From Burkholderiaceae bacterium (GTDB taxonomy: Bacteria; Pseudomonadota; Gammaproteobacteria; Burkholderiales; Burkholderiaceae), in contig CANKKB010000002.1 of NCBI GenBank assembly GCA_947482555.1, forward strand, positions 1 through 46,085: DNA of 46,085 nt. Reading direction: 5' to 3'. The first letter of the stretch is position 1, and every line of letters starts with the position of its first letter. Shown here piece after piece: positions 20,283 through 29,914 of the stretch. A program made the position numbers and the translations under genes. The notes under the pieces were generated by a model. The model did no database searches, was not told the DNA's origin, and was given only the letters and a program-made list of their open reading frames with translations.

Positions 20283-21332
20283 TTAAAAAATCGACGGTAA
20301 AAGGGCTTTAAGGCGTGAACTTGTTAACTCATCTATTCGATACTTCCATTGCGGAGAATTATCCTTATCAATAATTAATGCCCTGATACCCTCAAGAAGG
20401 TCACCCACATCAATCCATCGCTCTACCAGGGCGATTTCCATCGCAAAACACTCTTGAAGAGATAGGCCTCTTCCCAAGTGAATGGTCTGTAAAGCGCCAA
20501 ACAAGGATAATGGTGAACGTTTACTCATTATATTAAGTGTATCTTCAGCCCATTTTTTATGACGAGCGTTCTTCATCATTTTGAGCGAATGAGCGATGTC
20601 CTGAATAGTCGGCAATGAAAAAATTGAGTCAATCAAAAGCCTTTGTTTTGAGAGTGCTGGTGAAATAGCATTTTTTCTTCCGCCAAGTTGGGTAAGTAAC
20701 TGGCTAATTGTCTTTTCACCAAATGTGTCAGAGGTTAGCAAACCCAGTTCTTGAAGAAAAATATTGAGTTGGTTTGCCGGCAGATACCAATCAGCTAACT
20801 TAGCATATAAGGCATCTTCTGCCTTAATAGTGACTCCTGTTACACCAAGATAGCTGCCAATAAAACCGGGGCAACGTGATAAGAAATAGCTTGCACCAAC
20901 ATCTGGAAAGTAACCGATGGATGTTTCAGGCATCGCAAGATTTGATCGCTCAGTCACAATCCTAAAATCTGCGCCCTGCACAATCCCCATTCCTCCTCCA
21001 ATGACATAGCCATCCATAATTGCAATATATGGCTTGGGGAATTGATACATATACTCATCAAGAAGGAATTCTTCTTTAAAAAAATTTATATGCTGATTGC
21101 AACCATTACTAATACTTTCATGCAGACTTAGAATATCACCTCCTGCGCAGAACGCTTTTTCACCGGCCCCCTTTATAACTACAGCGAAAATAGCATCATC
21201 TTGCTCCCATATTTCTAAAGCCTTATGCATGCTCCTAATCATATCTAAATTTAAGCTATTTAAAGCTTCAGGGCGATTAAGTGTAATTAGGCCAAGGTGG
21301 TTTTTTGTCTCAATAATTAAATCTTTAATCAT
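20283..21332 (-). CDS. 3-hydroxyisobutyryl-CoA hydrolase (enoyl-CoA hydratase superfamily)
   Basis: [73 protein letters not shown]. The ORF track starts at 21377, but [14 protein letters not shown] at 21332 is the likelier start. Confidence 0.92.
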   Translation of the reverse strand: MIKDLIIETKNHLGLITLNRPEALNSLNLDMIRSMHKALEIWEQDDAIFAVVIKGAGEKAFCAGGDILSLHESISNGCNQHINFFKEEFLLDEYMYQFPKPYIAIMDGYVIGGGMGIVQGADFRIVTERSNLAMPETSIGYFPDVGASYFLSRCPGFIGSYLGVTGVTIKAEDALYAKLADWYLPANQLNIFLQELGLLTSDTFGEKTISQLLTQLGGRKNAISPALSKQRLLIDSIFSLPTIQDIAHSLKMMKNARHKKWAEDTLNIMSKRSPLSLFGALQTIHLGRGLSLQECFAMEIALVERWIDVGDLLEGIRALIIDKDNSPQWKYRIDELTSSRLKALLPSIF

Positions 21333-21735
21333 TTTTTTTAAATAGATTAATAATTGCAGAAAAATCAAAACTGCCATTGATTAGCGCGCCTTTATCAATT
21401 GCTTTTTTAGAAACTTCACGCGAACTCATAGGGTCAATTGTGGAAGAATCAATCAATATCAATCCAGTTACATTCTGTGAAAAAATTCCACCTTCATCAA
21501 GATATACAGACTTAACTTCTTTGGAAGCTGGAAGCATGGTGATGATAATTTCAACCTTTGAGGAGATCAAAGAAAATAATGAAGTGGCAGTCGTCACATC
21601 GCCCCTATTAGCCTGAGCTAATTTTTTTATATTGGCCTCAACCACGTCATACACCACCAAATCATGTCCCGCTTTGACTAAATTACGTGCCATGGGTACG
21701 CCCATATTACCAAGCCCGATAAATCCAATTTTCAT
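21325..21735 (-). pseudogene. 3-hydroxyisobutyrate dehydrogenase with large in-frame internal deletion
   Basis: 136 aa instead of about 295. N-terminal Rossmann part (MKIGFIGLGNMGVPMARNLVKAGHDLVVYDV...LIDSSTIDP) runs into a C-terminal-like tail ([13 protein letters not shown]). The catalytic Lys domain is missing. Confidence 0.75.
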
Positions 21736-21861
21736 AACATTCTTAACTTTTCAAGATGAACTAATAATTTATTGAAAATAATTTAATAAAATATCTTAGG
21801 CGCAAACTGATCAAGTATTTTTAACCTACAATCAAAACCAGCGATCCTCAGCAAGGGAAAA

Positions 21862-21886
21862 TTACCGCATGCGAGAACTGCGGCAA
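21862..21886 (-). terminator. Probable intrinsic terminator downstream of the MDR gene
   Basis: Minus-strand TTGCCGCA-GTTCTCGCA-TGCGGTAA stem (one G-U pair) followed by TTTTCCC. Confidence 0.55.
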
Positions 21887-21891
21887 AATAC

Positions 21892-22887
21892 TCATGTAAG
21901 CCTAACTAGTTGCTTACCCAGATTTGCTCCTTGAAGCATGCCAATAAAAGCCTCTGGAGCACTATCTAACCCATCTGCAATAGATTCATAATATTTTAAT
22001 TTTCCTGCAATGAGCAATTGAGATAGCTCACTAACTGCTTTATCCCAGTCTGCCATATGATCAAAAACAATAAAGCCCTGCAGCCTTACTCGATTAACTA
22101 AAATATTTCTGATATTTAAGTACCTATATGCCTCAATAGCACTAGACTGAGCTATTAATCCACACAGTGCAATGCGTGCAAATGGGTTAACTAAGCTTAA
22201 TACCTCATCAAATATTTGCGCGCCAACATTTTCAAAACAAACATCTATGCCATTTGGACAGGCTATTTTGAGATCTTCATGAAGATGATTTGCCTTGTAG
22301 TCAACACATGCATCAAAACCCAGCTCCTCAACTACGTGCAGACATTTTTTTACACCTCCTGCAATGCCAACAACACGACAACCAATCAGTTTTGCAATTT
22401 GACCAACAGTACTTCCAACCGCCCCCGCTGCTGCAGAGACGATTAAAGTTTCTCCAGGCTTAGGGAGACTTATTTTATTGACCCCAATCCAAGCTGTAAC
22501 CCCAGGCATTCCCAAAACCCCTAAATAAGCAGAAAGAGATATTTGAGAGTCAGGAATTTTACGTAATGCGTCGCCCTTCGAGGTCGCATAAAGTTGCCAC
22601 CCGAGCGTGCCTACGACTTTATCACCGACTTTAAAATCAGGGTGTAATGACTCAACTACTTCTCCTGCCGTTGCTCCAACCATTACTTCGCCAATTTCTA
22701 TAGGATTTACATAGGATTTTGCATTTGATATTCTGCCTCGCATATAGGGATCTAAAGAGAGCCAAAGATTGCGGACTAACACTTCCCCTGCGTTAGGGTT
22801 AGTGACTTTCGCTGCAAATAATTCGAAATCACTAGGCTTTGGAATTCCTACCGGCCTATTCTTTAAGAGAATTTGTAGATTTTTCAT
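21892..22887 (-). CDS. MDR-family NADP-dependent oxidoreductase (CurA/YncB/prostaglandin reductase-like)
   Basis: LWLSLDPYMRGRISNAKSY, GMPGVTAWIGV, VSAAAGAVGSTVGQIAKLIGCRVVGIAGG. Confidence 0.9.
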   Translation of the reverse strand: MKNLQILLKNRPVGIPKPSDFELFAAKVTNPNAGEVLVRNLWLSLDPYMRGRISNAKSYVNPIEIGEVMVGATAGEVVESLHPDFKVGDKVVGTLGWQLYATSKGDALRKIPDSQISLSAYLGVLGMPGVTAWIGVNKISLPKPGETLIVSAAAGAVGSTVGQIAKLIGCRVVGIAGGVKKCLHVVEELGFDACVDYKANHLHEDLKIACPNGIDVCFENVGAQIFDEVLSLVNPFARIALCGLIAQSSAIEAYRYLNIRNILVNRVRLQGFIVFDHMADWDKAVSELSQLLIAGKLKYYESIADGLDSAPEAFIGMLQGANLGKQLVRLT

Positions 22888-22913
22888 TTTAGTTATAAAT
22901 TTTTTTAATAATA

Positions 22914-23810
22914 CTAGGTTAGTTTAAACGTCGAACTAAGCCATACTAAAGTTTCTGCCATTACGGAATCAAATGCTGGCCCCGAATAAACATCATAGTG
23001 ATCCTTGCCCTCTAAAATAATCAGCTTCTTAGGCTCAAGTGCAGCATCATATAAAGCCTGCATTTCGTAGGGCGGGGCTACCTGGTCATTAGAGCAAGAG
23101 ATTAAAAGTAATGGCCTAGGAGAAATTTTAGCTACAACCCACTCAGCTTTAAAAATAATGGTTTCATCCACAAACTCTAATGGAATTTCATCGCGATTTA
23201 CTCCGCCAGCTTTACGTGCTGCCTGAGACTTAGCTTGAGATGCGGCGTCAAGAAAAAGTATCCGGCCACGATCGACAAAACTTGATTTTCCAGTTCTTGC
23301 GCGCTGCAAACGATCGTCTCTAGCATCTTGCATTAGTTGCTGCCATTTATCAGCTGGCCAAACACTTTCCAACCAACGTTCCCCATCTCCAACCCCAACA
23401 ACACCAACTACTACTTTTACTCGCTGATCAATTGATGCAGTCCAAATGGCTGTTGAGCAACCAAAACTCCATCCAAATAGGCCAATACAAGACTGGTTAA
23501 TATTTGGCTCTGCACAAAGTATGGTTAATGCAGCCTGAACATCTGCTACACGACCATGGGGATCTAACCGGCGAACTGGTCCGTCACTTTCCCCCCAACC
23601 TTTGTAATCAAAGCATAAAACTGCATAACCTGCATTAACAAGAAATTTTGCTGCATCTGGGAGATATAGATGCTTCATGCCATTGTATCCATGGCACATA
23701 ACTACCCCTGGTCTCCCTTCCGGTGGTGGAGCATCGGTAGGTAAATATAAGTCGGCAGCTAAGCGAACCCCCTCACTAAAAAAATGTCGTGACTCACAAA
23801 CTAAACCCAT
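22914..23810 (-). CDS. Alpha/beta hydrolase (dienelactone hydrolase/S15-like)
   Basis: VVMCHGYNGMKHLYLP, GLFGWSFGCSTA nucleophile elbow, SCSNDQVAPPYEM...GKDHYDVYSG. The likelier start is MGLVCESRHFF at 23810, which removes most of the overlap with the GST gene. Confidence 0.85.
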   Translation of the reverse strand: MGLVCESRHFFSEGVRLAADLYLPTDAPPPEGRPGVVMCHGYNGMKHLYLPDAAKFLVNAGYAVLCFDYKGWGESDGPVRRLDPHGRVADVQAALTILCAEPNINQSCIGLFGWSFGCSTAIWTASIDQRVKVVVGVVGVGDGERWLESVWPADKWQQLMQDARDDRLQRARTGKSSFVDRGRILFLDAASQAKSQAARKAGGVNRDEIPLEFVDETIIFKAEWVVAKISPRPLLLISCSNDQVAPPYEMQALYDAALEPKKLIILEGKDHYDVYSGPAFDSVMAETLVWLSSTFKLT

Positions 23811-23811
23811 A

Positions 23812-24504
23812 TCAAATCTCCTTCGAATAAATAGTTGGGGAATTTCTTGCCAATCCGCCATATAAATCAAGTATTTTTTCTAACCAAATATAAATTGGAT
23901 CAGTGGGCTCAAAAAATTGGAGTGAAGAAACAAATCTTGCCATTAGCAAGGGGGATGCGGCAATAAAATCCTGATAGTCTGGAGCATTCCCACCTAAAAA
24001 TGGTTGTTCTTGCAAAATAAGTCGAATAGGCTGCAGAACCTCTTGCAACAATAAGATGCCTTGCTCCGCCGGAATTTTAATTAATTCAAGTGAATTACCA
24101 AATCGAGCCTCCCGCGATGTTCTAAAATAATCCCTATCCCCCGCATCAATGCAATTAAAAATATCTAAAATTACCATTTTTAGAATCAAGGGTTGTATTG
24201 AAAGTTGTGTATAGTAATTGAGTAATTTAGATTGACTGCCTAAAAGTAAGTTACTTTCAGATGGATAAAATTTATCTAGATAACAGGCAATGTCCCAGCT
24301 ATCAACAATTACTTTTTCATTGTCAACTAAAACTGGTAATAACTTTTGCCCCGAAAATGCAATTCTATTTTTTTCTACAAACCGAATAGGAATTGATTCA
24401 AATTTTAGACCTTTAAATGCTAAAGCCAGCTTTACTCGCCAGCAAAATGGACTAAACCGCACTTCAGAATTGGCTGCAGCTAAATCATAAATTTGAATAG
24501 TCAC
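23812..24504 (-). CDS. Glutathione S-transferase family protein, LigE (beta-etherase)-like
   Basis: SPFCWRVKLALAFKGLKFE, LPVLVDNEKVIVDSWDIACYLDKFYP, GDRDYFRTSREARFG, FLGGNAPDYQDFIAASPLLMARFVS, DPIYIWLEKILDLYGGLAR. These resemble LigE of Sphingobium as recalled. Confidence 0.72.
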   Translation of the reverse strand: MTIQIYDLAAANSEVRFSPFCWRVKLALAFKGLKFESIPIRFVEKNRIAFSGQKLLPVLVDNEKVIVDSWDIACYLDKFYPSESNLLLGSQSKLLNYYTQLSIQPLILKMVILDIFNCIDAGDRDYFRTSREARFGNSLELIKIPAEQGILLLQEVLQPIRLILQEQPFLGGNAPDYQDFIAASPLLMARFVSSLQFFEPTDPIYIWLEKILDLYGGLARNSPTIYSKEI

Positions 24505-24523
24505 TTTTGAAGCTAGCTTATAA

Positions 24524-25300
24524 CTAATTTTTTAATGAAGCGTTTAAGTTACCAGCGCTTTGTACATATTTTTGAATTTGTGCTTTTAATTCAACAAATC
24601 CCTGTTCCGTATTTACGCGTTTTCTATCTAGCGTATTAGAAATTTCATTATGTATGGTACCGGGTGATCCAGCCATAATAATAATCTTGTCGGCCATAGT
24701 TACAGCCTCATCAACACTATGGGTTACAAAAAGTACAGTTTTCCGTTCTTTTTCCCAAATATTTAATAATTCTTGCTGTAAATTTTCTCTAGTGTATGCA
24801 TCCAATGCACCAAAGGGTTCATCCATTAATAAAATATCTGGTTGCATTGCAAGTGCGCGAGCAATTGCTACTCGTTGTTTCATTCCTCCAGATAGTTCAG
24901 AAGGATAGCTATCAATAAATTTCTCAAGCCCGACAAGTGCTACATAATATTTTGCATGTTCATAGCGTTTTACTCGCCCCATGCCTTTCATCTCAAGTCC
25001 AAATGAAATATTATCCAAGACAGATAACCATGGAAAAAGTGCAAATTCTTGAAAAACCATGATCCTACTCGGACTTGGTCCATTAATTTTTTGACCATGT
25101 GCAATAACTTGACCGCTTGTAGGCTCTTCAAACCCGGCAATGATATTTAATAAAGTTGATTTTCCTCCGCCGCTAGGCCCCAAAATACAAACGAATTCGT
25201 TCTCATTAATAGTAAATGAGGTATTAGAAATTGCGTGAACTTTTTTTTTATTTTTTGTAATAAAAGTCTTACTAATATTATCAACAACTAGCGCATCCAT
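24524..25300 (-). CDS. ABC transporter ATPase (nitrate/sulfonate/taurine type), cassette 2
   Basis: GPSGGGKSTLLNIIAGF, LSGGMKQRVAIARAL, ILLMDEPFGALD. Confidence 0.95.
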   Translation of the reverse strand: MDALVVDNISKTFITKNKKKVHAISNTSFTINENEFVCILGPSGGGKSTLLNIIAGFEEPTSGQVIAHGQKINGPSPSRIMVFQEFALFPWLSVLDNISFGLEMKGMGRVKRYEHAKYYVALVGLEKFIDSYPSELSGGMKQRVAIARALAMQPDILLMDEPFGALDAYTRENLQQELLNIWEKERKTVLFVTHSVDEAVTMADKIIIMAGSPGTIHNEISNTLDRKRVNTEQGFVELKAQIQKYVQSAGNLNASLKN

Positions 25301-25311
25301 CTATAAATCCT

Positions 25312-26142
25312 TTATTCGCTTGACCCGTGATACCAGGTTAAAAAGGGGCGTGCAGCCATTCTCAAAACAAAATCCATCGCGATCCCCATAATTCCAATCA
25401 TGATCATGCCCATAAAAATGATGTCAGTACGAAGAAAATTGCGCGCATCTTGAATCATGAAACCCAATCCAGATGTTGCAGCAACCAATTCAGCTGCAAC
25501 TAAAACCATCCAAGCCACCCCCAAACCTACTCTTAAGCCATTAAAAATAGCTGGCATTGCTGAACGCAGGACAACTTTATAAAGTAATTTAGACGGCGGT
25601 GCACCAAGGTTGCGAGCAGCACGAATTAAGATTGGATCAATTCCCTTTACCCCATGGATAGTACTAAGCAAAACAGGGAAAAAGGTACCAATAATTATGA
25701 TAAATAAATTTTGTGTAAGTCCAATACCAAACCAAAGAATACTAATTGGTATCCAAGCTATTGGTGGTATTGGCCTAAGTAATTCAATAATTTTTTCAAC
25801 ATAGCGATTAAAACGAGGCCACCAACCAATTGCAACTCCCAATGGAACTGCAGTTATCATCACAAAACCCCATGCCATCAAAACACGTTTTGAGCTAGCC
25901 AAAACGTGTTCTAACAACTCTCCGGATTGTGCAGTAGTAGCTGCCGCCAAGAGAACCTTGGATGGAGGGGATACTAAAATCGACAACTGAGGATTTAATT
26001 GAGGAACTAAGAATTGTGCAACTAGCTCCCATACACCAATTAGGATTAAAATAATAATTAATCCTGCATAGCGTCTCTCTAAATCATTCCAATTAAATCC
26101 CTGCTCAGATTTATCCTCCAGCTCCACGCCGCGCGCCTCCAC
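25312..26142 (-). CDS. ABC transporter permease, cassette 2
   Basis: AAELVAATSGLGFMIQDARNFLRTD; close parallel to the cassette 1 permease. Confidence 0.93.
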   Translation of the reverse strand: MEARGVELEDKSEQGFNWNDLERRYAGLIIILILIGVWELVAQFLVPQLNPQLSILVSPPSKVLLAAATTAQSGELLEHVLASSKRVLMAWGFVMITAVPLGVAIGWWPRFNRYVEKIIELLRPIPPIAWIPISILWFGIGLTQNLFIIIIGTFFPVLLSTIHGVKGIDPILIRAARNLGAPPSKLLYKVVLRSAMPAIFNGLRVGLGVAWMVLVAAELVAATSGLGFMIQDARNFLRTDIIFMGMIMIGIMGIAMDFVLRMAARPFLTWYHGSSE

Positions 26143-26202
26143 TATTATTTTGCTAGCTTAATTGAAATTATTCATTTGACTTAACTCTCAGATTTTGTTG
26201 GC

Positions 26203-27471
26203 TTAGGATGGCTTAAAATTACGTCCATTAAAGTACCATGGACTTATTAAATCACCTTTATCTGGAAATATTTGAGGCTCTGTCATATTATCTTCATTAG
26301 GATAGCTTGGATACGGCACTTGTCCTACCTTACCAGCCCAATTTGCGGGTATCCATGGCGGTCTCTGCGGCACCTTCCATCCCAGTTTTTGCATGGTCCG
26401 ATCAGCAAAGCGCGTATCAAAATATTCCTTGTACATCTCGGCGGTTACTAATGTTTTTAACCGACCTGATTTAGCTAGCCATGCTGAAACCCTTGAATTC
26501 TCTGTCGCCCAAAAATCTGTATAAGGATAAAACCAGGTAGGTTTGTAACTATTATTAACAAGACGTGTAAGCAAAGCAATTAATTCAGGCGTAAAACTTT
26601 TATACATTGGGTCTTTTTCGGTTATGGCATTTGCATCTTTTTCATCATAACGAGAATACAGAATTCCTTCTACATAAGCATCTACAAAAGCTTGGGCTAC
26701 ATCTGGGGCCTTATCAATAATTTCCTTAATCATCCAAACGTTACCTTGGTAGAAATTGTAAGGAAAAATAGTGTCAATTTCACGGGCATTTTTTCTAACT
26801 TTAGTTTGCGTCCAAGTATATGGAGCCCATTGAACAACTCCAGCCAATCCATCGGGCATCAACAGTAAGTCTGGTGGGGTTAAGCTTTTTAGAATAACGT
26901 CCTTGCCAACCTCAAGACCATTAGTCTTTAAGGCTTCTTGAAAATAAAATTCAGCAGACGATCCAGCTACGATTCCAAATGCAAGGGGTTTGTTTGGCGC
27001 CTGTTTAATATCAGCTAGCGACTTTAAGGGAGAATTTAGGGGCACCATAGTTGAATGCTTAAGCACAGGTGCCGCAATAGCCAAACACCTTACCTGAGCA
27101 TTATTGGCTATTAAACTTGTAAAGGGTAGATTCCCCTCTATCCCCCCCTGGATTCGGCCAGCTGCCGCTGCTTCATTAATGGCAGGTCCACTTAAAAAAG
27201 AAATGACCTCAACTTCTAAGCCGCGGGACTTAAAAAACCCTTTAGGACCTGCAACAGGGAGAGATGTAAACCCCGGTTGACTACCAATTTTAATAGGCCA
27301 CCAGCCCTTCTCTTTTAAAAAAGCAATCGAACTTGCAGAGACCATTTCATAAGGCTGTGGCATTCCCCATTCGGTAAACTTTTTTTGCTGCTGCGCTACA
27401 GCAAGCATTGGGTTAATAGTTAACCCTAAACCACCAACTCCAACTGCTGCAATAAAGTTGCGTCTTTTCAT
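26203..27471 (-). CDS. ABC transporter substrate-binding protein, cassette 2
   Basis: MKRRNFIAAVGVGGLG leader; GFFKSRGLEVEVISFLSGPAINEAAAAGRIQGG; same domain layout as cassette 1 SBP. Confidence 0.9.
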   Translation of the reverse strand: MKRRNFIAAVGVGGLGLTINPMLAVAQQQKKFTEWGMPQPYEMVSASSIAFLKEKGWWPIKIGSQPGFTSLPVAGPKGFFKSRGLEVEVISFLSGPAINEAAAAGRIQGGIEGNLPFTSLIANNAQVRCLAIAAPVLKHSTMVPLNSPLKSLADIKQAPNKPLAFGIVAGSSAEFYFQEALKTNGLEVGKDVILKSLTPPDLLLMPDGLAGVVQWAPYTWTQTKVRKNAREIDTIFPYNFYQGNVWMIKEIIDKAPDVAQAFVDAYVEGILYSRYDEKDANAITEKDPMYKSFTPELIALLTRLVNNSYKPTWFYPYTDFWATENSRVSAWLAKSGRLKTLVTAEMYKEYFDTRFADRTMQKLGWKVPQRPPWIPANWAGKVGQVPYPSYPNEDNMTEPQIFPDKGDLISPWYFNGRNFKPS

Positions 27472-27518
27472 TTTGTCTCCAATATTTTAATTTAGTTATG
27501 TTGTTTGGTTACTCCAAT

Positions 27519-28406
27519 TCAATACATTTCCATCATCTCGCGTGCTTCTTGAGGTGTAGCGATCTCTCTTCCCAGCTCACGCGCTATTCGCACTGCTCTC
27601 TCAACCATTTGGGCATTACTAACAGCTAATGTTCCAGGAGAGTAATAAACGTTATCTTCAAATCCAACTCGAATATTTCCACCCATTGCTAAAACCATCG
27701 TTGATAGTGGTACTTGATATTTTCCAATGCATACCACTTGCCATGTAGCGCCATCTGGGAGGTTATCAATCATAGCCATCAAATTTTGCGGTGAAGCGGG
27801 AATGCCGCCATCAATTCCCATTACTAAACTGAAGTGCATTGGCCCTGTTATTACTCCCAAATCTCTTAACTTGAGCATATTTGTAATGTGACTAATATCA
27901 TATACTTCTAACTCGTTATGAATTTTTCGCTCATTACATCCTTTGATAAAGATAGTATTCCACCATTTAGAATTGTCGAATAAAAACTCCGTATTTTTAT
28001 GTTGAAAATGAAATGTTCCTGCATTCACAGTCAACATATCTGGGCGTGGAACAAGATCTAATAATGCCATTCTCTGATCTTGCGTAAATCCTTCAGCTGG
28101 TCTATGTAGGCCATTAATATAGCGGACACCAATTCCATTTCCCACTTGTGTAATCATCCCCTTACAGCGAGAATTAATTCCACTAAGTACCTCTCCATAA
28201 ATTGCAGGATCTGCGGAAGTGAGTCCATTTTTATCTCGCACATGTAAATGCGCTATTGAGGCACCTGCATTAAATGAGTCGTGCATGGCTTGCACGATAT
28301 CCTGTGGTTGCTCTGGTAAAGCAGGATTAGACTCTCTTCCATGAAGACCGCCCGTTGTTGCAACAGTGATGATGACCTTTTTTAGATCGGTTAAATTTGG
28401 CTTCAT
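27519..28406 (-). CDS. Beta-keto acid cleavage enzyme (BKACE, DUF849), copy 1
   Basis: ITVATTGGLHGRESNPALPEQPQDI, GASIAHLHVRDKNG, PDMLTVNAGTFHF, GGNIRVGFEDNVYYSPG. Confidence 0.9.
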   Translation of the reverse strand: MKPNLTDLKKVIITVATTGGLHGRESNPALPEQPQDIVQAMHDSFNAGASIAHLHVRDKNGLTSADPAIYGEVLSGINSRCKGMITQVGNGIGVRYINGLHRPAEGFTQDQRMALLDLVPRPDMLTVNAGTFHFQHKNTEFLFDNSKWWNTIFIKGCNERKIHNELEVYDISHITNMLKLRDLGVITGPMHFSLVMGIDGGIPASPQNLMAMIDNLPDGATWQVVCIGKYQVPLSTMVLAMGGNIRVGFEDNVYYSPGTLAVSNAQMVERAVRIARELGREIATPQEAREMMEMY

Positions 28407-28438
28407 TGTGCCCCCTCTTTTTAGTTATTAAAAGAAAT

Positions 28439-29914
28439 TTAAACTGAAAAACTTAAATCTACATTTCCAAATCGGGATTTAACCCTTGAAAAATTCTTGC
28501 CCTGTATTAGATACTTCATTAGCTCGGAAAAGGGCTGCAACTGCTTACCCTGCTTGAGGGCTACTGAGGTACCATCTTGCAGACCTAAAGCTAAATTGGG
28601 GGGATAGAAGGCATGCAGGCAAAGCTGCTCGCGCGAAACTGACTTACCCCATTGCTTTCTTAAATCACTTAAAGCAGGTTTGATGAAATCACCTGGTCGC
28701 TGACTCGGGTCATACTCCACCCCAGCGCGTGCCATTACTTCTGCGCTTGCCTGACCTGCTAATTTTCCGTAATGCCCACGCAAGTAGAGCTTTACTTCAT
28801 CAGGAATTGTTTTATAGCGTTCACCCTGCATCACATTGAGAACGGCCTGAGTCACAATATACTGGGCAAAAGGGCTAACTAAAATGGGATAGCCCAAGTC
28901 TTTTCTCACTTGCGCAGTTTCTTCTAAAATTTCTTGTTCTCGATGGGCGATGCCAAGAGTTGCTAACTGCGCCCGTAGATTAGAGATCATGCCACCCGGT
29001 ATTTGGTGTTCATACAGTGCTGGGTCATATGCTAGCTTTTCACCCCGGGGCAAACTATCGCGAGTACAAATCCAATCGAAATAGTCATCCACCTCTTGCA
29101 AGGAAGATATATTCATCTTTGGTGCTCTACCGAGGCGCTCTGCACTAGCCAATACTTCAGTTACCGAAGGTAACGAGGCGCCATTGGCTAAGCAATTCGT
29201 GGCAACATAACCATAACTAAAGCCGGCTTTAATTGCTTCTTCATAAACTAAAGGGGCCAAACCCGACTGACAATGGGAATGTAATTTCAAGGGAATGTCC
29301 TTGGCTACAGCAACTAGCGCTGGAAATAAAGTAGCGCCACGCTCTGGGGTCAATAAGCCTGTAGGATCTTTAACAGAAATAAAATCGACTTTTAACTCAA
29401 CTAGTTCTTTGGCCCGCGCCACAAAATAAGCATCGTCATGGACTGGGCTTAATGCATAAGTGAGCATCGCATTAATCAGCATGCCATGTTTTTTACCTGA
29501 GGTAATCGAAGAAGTAATGTTGCGGTTATCGTTGAGCGCATCGTAGACTGTTAATACCTTAACGCCTGATTCTGCCAATAAAGCAATATTCAGATCGACT
29601 ACATCATCAGGAAACAATTCAAAGGTATAAATACTTTGTCCACGTGTCAAGGCATCGGTAGGTGTTTCTAGTTCGCGACTGAGAAATGCCATGCGTTTCC
29701 AGGGGTCTTCACGCAAGAAACGTACCATTACATCAAACACGGCACCTCCCAAAATATTGATATAGCCGTAACCTGCACGGTCGATATTATCTAGGGCCGG
29801 GTAAATTTGGGCTGTAGTCATGCGCGTTGACCATAGGCATTGATGCGCATCGCGCAGCGTTACATCAATCATTTGGAATGGTGCAAGTTGACTAAGTAGT
29901 TTTTTTGCCATCAC
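28439..29914 (-). CDS. Biotin-dependent carboxyltransferase subunit (PycB / oxaloacetate decarboxylase alpha-like), divergent, no biotinyl domain
   Basis: IDVTLRDAHQCLWSTRMTTAQ, GGAVFDVMVRFLREDPWKRM, VTVYDALNDNRN, ISVKDPTGLLTPERG, LKLHSHCQSGLAPLVYEEAI. Confidence 0.88.
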   Translation of the reverse strand: MMAKKLLSQLAPFQMIDVTLRDAHQCLWSTRMTTAQIYPALDNIDRAGYGYINILGGAVFDVMVRFLREDPWKRMAFLSRELETPTDALTRGQSIYTFELFPDDVVDLNIALLAESGVKVLTVYDALNDNRNITSSITSGKKHGMLINAMLTYALSPVHDDAYFVARAKELVELKVDFISVKDPTGLLTPERGATLFPALVAVAKDIPLKLHSHCQSGLAPLVYEEAIKAGFSYGYVATNCLANGASLPSVTEVLASAERLGRAPKMNISSLQEVDDYFDWICTRDSLPRGEKLAYDPALYEHQIPGGMISNLRAQLATLGIAHREQEILEETAQVRKDLGYPILVSPFAQYIVTQAVLNVMQGERYKTIPDEVKLYLRGHYGKLAGQASAEVMARAGVEYDPSQRPGDFIKPALSDLRKQWGKSVSREQLCLHAFYPPNLALGLQDGTSVALKQGKQLQPFSELMKYLIQGKNFSRVKSRFGNVDLSFSV

